Shown here: one piece after another, positions 14,486 through 17,473 of the stretch
Layout: each line of letters begins with the position of its first letter
Position numbering within the stretch: the stretch's first letter is position 1
From: JBNJEA01 sp051745395
GTDB lineage: Bacteria > Desulfobacterota > Desulfobacteria > Desulfobacterales > Desulfosalsimonadaceae
Assembly: GCA_051745395.1 (NCBI GenBank)
Contig: JBNJEA010000060.1
Span: forward strand, 1-17,473
Direction: 5' to 3'
DNA: 17,473 nucleotides
The notes under the pieces: generated by a model
The model's input: the letters and a program-made list of their open reading frames with translations, nothing else
Databases searched by the model: none
What the model was told of the DNA's origin: nothing
Translations under genes and position numbers: made by a program

Positions 14486-14664
14486 GGCAACCTCGTCCGT
14501 GTCAGCGATGGGAATTGTTCTGGGGCGTATGCGGTGCTCTGCCGGTTTTGCAGTCTCCGTGAGTCAACCTGATAAGCTTGATCGATGCGCCAGCCGGATA
14601 AACAATGCGGAATCATCTGGCTTTGTTTGAAAAACAAAGCAGTTTTTACACACAAGTAATAAAA

Positions 14665-14678
14665 TTGATTCATATCAA
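14665..14678. promoter_or_regulatory. FNR/CRP-family operator
   Basis: TTGATTCATATCAA is a perfect match to the FNR consensus TTGAT-N4-ATCAA. It lies about 190 bp before iorA and a similar distance before rdgB, so it could serve either. Its AT-rich position upstream of promoter-like sequence fits control of iorAB by an oxygen-, redox- or NO-sensing CRP/FNR regulator. The regulator is not in the window, and which side it controls is inferred. Confidence 0.6.
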
Positions 14679-14782
14679 AGGCAAACACCAATTGTAAAGA
14701 TTCTTTTGCAGGACGGCGCCCGGGCGGCAAAAATTGTAGATGTTTGAATTTTCATGCAATAACTGATTTAGGAGATAAGAAA

Positions 14783-14815
14783 ATGCTTTACAGGGAAAGC
14801 AGCCTTGGTATATGA
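14783..14815 (+). CDS. 10-codon leader ORF upstream of iorA
   Basis: An ATG at 14783 follows aggag (14770-14774) at near-ideal distance, and the frame MLYRESSLGI ends at tga 14813-14815, 53 nt before iorA. This ribosome-binding site is better than that of iorA. It could be a leader peptide, but it has no run of one amino acid as in classic attenuators (one Tyr, no Trp or Phe). It may be accidental. Confidence 0.3.
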   Translation: MLYRESSLGI

Positions 14816-14868
14816 CCGTTTGAAAGGTTCTCATTCCATTCCAATCAAGTAGATAAGGATCTCTCCGC

Positions 14869-16719
14869 ATGCATAAACTGCTTCAAGACCATCCGGGACA
14901 GGAAATGCTGCTGCTCGGCAACGAGGCCATTGCCCGCGGCGGCGTGGAGGCCGGTGTCGCCGTTGCCGCGACCTACCCGGGCACGCCGTCATCTGAAATA
15001 TCGGCAAATTTTTTCCAGATGGCCCGGGAAAGCGATTTGTATTTCGAATACAGCACCAATGAAAAGGTGGCCCTGGAAGTCACGGCCGCGGCGGCCAACA
15101 GCGGCCTGCGCAGCATGTGCATCATGAAGCACGTGGGCATGAACGTGGCCGCAGACGCCTTAATGACGCTGGCCTACATCGGGGTCAAGGCCGGCATGGT
15201 GATCCTGTGTGCCGATGACCCCTACATGTTTTCCAGCCAGAACGAACAGGACAACCGCTACTACGGCAAGCTCTCCGGGCTGCCGATTTTAGAGCCTTCA
15301 AGCATTGCCGAGGCAAAGGAAATCATCGGCTATGCCTTCGATCTGTCCGAAACTCTGAACGAGCCGGTGATCGTGCGCACCACCACGCGGATCAACCACT
15401 CCACGGCAAAGGTGGCGCTCGGCGAACTGCCCGCCCCCAAAACCCGGGGCTCTTTTGCCAAGGACCCGTTTCACCTGGTCGCGGTGCCGGCGGTGTCGCG
15501 CAACCTGCACGTCCGGCTGCTGGAAAACATGGGCCGCGCCGAGCAGCTGGCATCGGAATCGGCCTATAATTTTATCTCCGGCAACGGTCCTTTGGGGATC
15601 GTGGCCAACGGCGTCAGCTACAACTATGTCACCGACGCGGCAGCCGATCTGGGAATTGAAGACCGGGTCCGGGTGTTGCGGGTCGGGTTTTCCCATCCCA
15701 TGCCGGCCGCCCTGGTCCGCCGCTTTTTGGACGGCTGCGAAAAGGTCCTGGTGGTCGAAGAAGGCGAGCCGTACATGGAAGAAGCCGTGCGCGCCATCGC
15801 CCAGGAGGCGGGTTTGACCCTTTCCATCCGGGGCAAGGGCGAAGACTTGTTTTCCCGGCTGTTTGAATACGATCCGGCCATGGTCCGGGAAAAAATCGCG
15901 GCCTATTTCGATATCCCCTATGCGGCGCCGGCAAAGCCGGATTTTTCCGACATGCCCGAAATCCCCCAGCGGCCGCCCAACCTGTGCGCGGGCTGTTCGC
16001 ACCGGGCGACGTTTTATGCGGTCAACCGCGCCACCGAAGGGATGGAGACCATAAAGCCCACGGATATCGGCTGCTACACCCTGGGGTTTCTGCCGCCGCT
16101 TGCCGCCGGTGATTTTTTGATCTGCATGGGCTCATCTGTGGGCACGGGCTGCGGGTTTTCCCAGGCCACACAAAACAAGGTCATCTCCTATATCGGCGAT
16201 TCCACGTTTTTTCATTCCGGCATTCCGGGATTGGTCAACGCGGTGTTTAACAACCATGACATCACCCTGATTATCCTGGACAACCGCACTACGGCCATGA
16301 CAGGTCATCAGCCCCATCCCGGCGTGGATATGACCGCCTTTGACTACGAGGGCTACAATCAGGTCGACATCGAGTCCGTGGTCCGCGGTATCGGGGTTTC
16401 GCACGTCAGCGTCATGCGGCCGTTTAACGTGAAAAAAAGCATTGCCGCGGTAAAAGAGGCCATCGATTACAACGGCGTGTCCGTGGTGATTGCCCAGCAG
16501 GATTGCGCCCTTCTGGCCAAGAGTTTGAAAAAGCCAAAGGGACGGGCCTTTACGGTCAGCGACAAGTGCAAAAATCACCGGACCTGCATCAATGAGCTGG
16601 CCTGTCCGGCCTTTTACCTGGAAGGCGGCCGGGTCAAAATCAATGCCAGCCAATGCACGGGCTGTTCCGTCTGCGCCCAGATTTGTCCGGAAAATGCGAT
16701 TGTGCCGCTGAAGGAATAG
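14869..16719 (+). CDS. iorA: indolepyruvate:ferredoxin oxidoreductase, alpha subunit
   Basis: Thiamine-diphosphate and iron-sulfur enzyme that decarboxylates aryl pyruvates from Trp, Phe or Tyr to aryl-acetyl-CoA and passes electrons to ferredoxin; in many anaerobes the reaction can also run as synthesis. 616 residues, typical length. Start ATG at 14869, with aagga about 12 nt upstream. N-terminal pyrimidine domain with LLGNEAIARGGVEAG and TYPGTPSSEI; TPP site GDSTFFHSG (from 443) to NN (461-462); CAGCSHR before it. The C-terminal ferredoxin domain has Cys at 567, 573 and 579, then CxxCxxCxxxCP at 596-606: seven cysteines, the first set with wide spacing, as I recall is usual for IorA. iorB follows after 37 nt. 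An FNR-type site lies upstream. Confidence 0.97.
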   Translation: MHKLLQDHPGQEMLLLGNEAIARGGVEAGVAVAATYPGTPSSEISANFFQMARESDLYFEYSTNEKVALEVTAAAANSGLRSMCIMKHVGMNVAADALMTLAYIGVKAGMVILCADDPYMFSSQNEQDNRYYGKLSGLPILEPSSIAEAKEIIGYAFDLSETLNEPVIVRTTTRINHSTAKVALGELPAPKTRGSFAKDPFHLVAVPAVSRNLHVRLLENMGRAEQLASESAYNFISGNGPLGIVANGVSYNYVTDAAADLGIEDRVRVLRVGFSHPMPAALVRRFLDGCEKVLVVEEGEPYMEEAVRAIAQEAGLTLSIRGKGEDLFSRLFEYDPAMVREKIAAYFDIPYAAPAKPDFSDMPEIPQRPPNLCAGCSHRATFYAVNRATEGMETIKPTDIGCYTLGFLPPLAAGDFLICMGSSVGTGCGFSQATQNKVISYIGDSTFFHSGIPGLVNAVFNNHDITLIILDNRTTAMTGHQPHPGVDMTAFDYEGYNQVDIESVVRGIGVSHVSVMRPFNVKKSIAAVKEAIDYNGVSVVIAQQDCALLAKSLKKPKGRAFTVSDKCKNHRTCINELACPAFYLEGGRVKINASQCTGCSVCAQICPENAIVPLKE

Positions 16720-16756
16720 GCCAAAACCAACGATTACAGAAGAAACGGGATATAAC

Positions 16757-17356
16757 ATGGATGTGACGCGACTGATCATTGTGGCCGTGGGCGGCCAGGG
16801 CAACCTGCTGGCCTCCCGGGTCCTGGGCGAAGCCGCCCGTCTTTCGGATGTGCCGGTACGGATGAGTGAAATCCACGGCATGGCCCAGCGCGGCGGGGTC
16901 GTGGAGTCGGCCCTGGTTTTCGGCGATGCGCAAAGTACCATTATTTCCGATGCCGAAGCCGATATTCTGGTGAGTTTTGAGCCGGCCGAAGCCCTGCGGG
17001 CCATGAAAAAATGCAGCACCAACACCGTGGTCATTACCAATACCGCGCCGCTGCCGCCGTTTACCGCGGCCATCGGCAAAGGCACCTACCCGGAGTTGGA
17101 CACCATCAAATCATTGATTGCCGAAAAGACCGCGCGTTTAATCGACCTGGACGCGGAAGCACTGGCGAAAGAAGCCGGAAACGTCCTTTCCGTCAACATC
17201 GTCCTGCTCGGCGCCCTGGCCGAAACGGGTCTTCTGCCGATTTCGGCCGACAGCATGAAAACCGCCATCGAGGCCACCACCCGAAAGGCCTTTTTGGAAA
17301 CCAACCTCAAGGCCTTTGAACTGGGGCGGCAGGCGGTGTCGACGGTGTCCGCATAG
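16757..17356 (+). CDS. iorB: indolepyruvate:ferredoxin oxidoreductase, beta subunit
   Basis: Gamma-domain subunit that pairs with IorA to complete the aryl-pyruvate oxidoreductase and helps bind CoA. 199 residues, the usual length. Motifs: AVGGQGNLLASRVLGEA (10-26), SEIHGMAQRGGVVES (37-51) and LVSFEPAEALRA. The ATG at 16757 has only a weak gggat site, so translation is probably coupled to iorA 37 nt upstream; the two form an operon. No clear terminator was found in the 36 nt to the next, opposing reading frame. The neighbourhood gives no linked acyl-CoA ligase inside the window. Confidence 0.96.
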   Translation: MDVTRLIIVAVGGQGNLLASRVLGEAARLSDVPVRMSEIHGMAQRGGVVESALVFGDAQSTIISDAEADILVSFEPAEALRAMKKCSTNTVVITNTAPLPPFTAAIGKGTYPELDTIKSLIAEKTARLIDLDAEALAKEAGNVLSVNIVLLGALAETGLLPISADSMKTAIEATTRKAFLETNLKAFELGRQAVSTVSA

Positions 17357-17392
17357 TTTTTCTTTAGGAATCATTGAGATGCGTAAAAATTG

Positions 17393-17473
17393 CTATTCCG
17401 GAAGATACGCCGACAACTGGTCCCTGACGATGGCTTCCTGCTCGTCGAGGATTTCGTTTAGGATGCTCATGTC
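17393..17473 (-). CDS. C-terminal end of a - strand gene (partial)
   Basis: A - strand frame ends with tag at 17393-17395 and is open to the window edge. It reads DMSILNEILDEQEAIVRDQL and then SAYLPE, an acidic amphipathic helix with third-position GC like the other genes. The ATG at 17470 might be the start of a 25-residue peptide, but it is more likely internal to a longer gene outside the window. It converges with iorB. The competing + strand frame from 17379, which has an aggaa site, uses less typical codons. Confidence 0.45.
   Translation of the reverse strand, partial: DMSILNEILDEQEAIVRDQLSAYLPE

Larger units (their letters stand above)
14486..14868. other. 383-bp divergent intergenic region between rdgB and iorA
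   Basis: It separates rdgB (-) from iorA (+) and is much more AT-rich than the flanking genes, especially 14600-14870. It holds a perfect 8-bp hairpin (ctttgttt/aaacaaag, 14621-14639), the FNR-type palindrome (14665-14678), a weak promoter-like pair TTGTAG (14734-14739) and CAATAA (14757-14762), and a short leader ORF (14783-14815). No tRNA or other gene is visible. Confidence 0.7.

Noticed and set aside
16132..17085. 317-residue - strand reading frame across iorA/iorB
   Set aside because: It lies antisense to two securely identified genes; long opposite-strand frames are expected at this GC content.
1..17473. CRISPR array, transposase, phage or toxin-antitoxin genes, tRNA or rRNA
   Set aside because: Looked for on both strands; no spaced direct repeats beyond those listed, no recognisable mobile-element protein, and no cloverleaf or rRNA-like stretch was seen.

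Overview
The window looks like a chromosomal segment from a GC-rich, anaerobic, Gram-negative bacterium, most likely a Desulfobacterota (Desulfosarcina/Desulfobacteraceae-type) sulfate reducer or a relative. This is inferred from three things: a ferredoxin-linked indolepyruvate oxidoreductase, a protein resembling a family I associate with Desulfobacterota, and a 'cgcaaagacgcaaag'-type dispersed repeat common in such genomes. There is no rRNA or tRNA to confirm it. I saw no CRISPR array, transposase, phage gene or obvious defence system; most genes are ordinary chromosomal ones.

Left part (1-2236): a gene-free stretch with degenerate 7-bp tandem repeats and a strong intrinsic terminator, then a + strand gene for a secreted protein with an HEALH zinc-protease motif. 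Its 3' end is duplicated downstream, and the two copies bracket a MITE-like imperfect inverted repeat.

Middle part (2237-8879, all - strand): an osmoregulated periplasmic glucan locus, transcribed opgG, a small tail-anchored protein, then opgH. OpgH lacks the long cytoplasmic N-terminal region of the enterobacterial enzyme, and the extra small protein sits exactly between opgG and opgH. Upstream is a PAS-PAS-GGDEF-EAL protein with an intact GGDEF site and I-site but an EAL domain damaged at two metal/catalytic positions, so it is probably a diguanylate cyclase rather than a phosphodiesterase.

Next (9125-9989, + strand): a periplasmic PRC-barrel protein with a Lys/His/Met-rich tail, and a CspA-type cold-shock protein with a long structured leader and a clear terminator.

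Right part: a - strand run of rdgB (XTP/dITP pyrophosphatase), pckA (ATP-dependent PEP carboxykinase) and a DUF6178-like protein, with a nested hairpin between the last two. A 383-bp divergent intergenic region carries a perfect FNR-type palindrome and a 10-codon leader ORF with a strong ribosome-binding site. It precedes iorA-iorB (+ strand), which oxidise aryl pyruvates to aryl-acetyl-CoA and reduce ferredoxin. The window closes with the end of a - strand reading frame.

No completely new system is evident. The best leads are the split OPG synthase arrangement, the degenerate EAL domain, the repeat insertion that copied a gene end, and the FNR box plus leader ORF ahead of iorAB.
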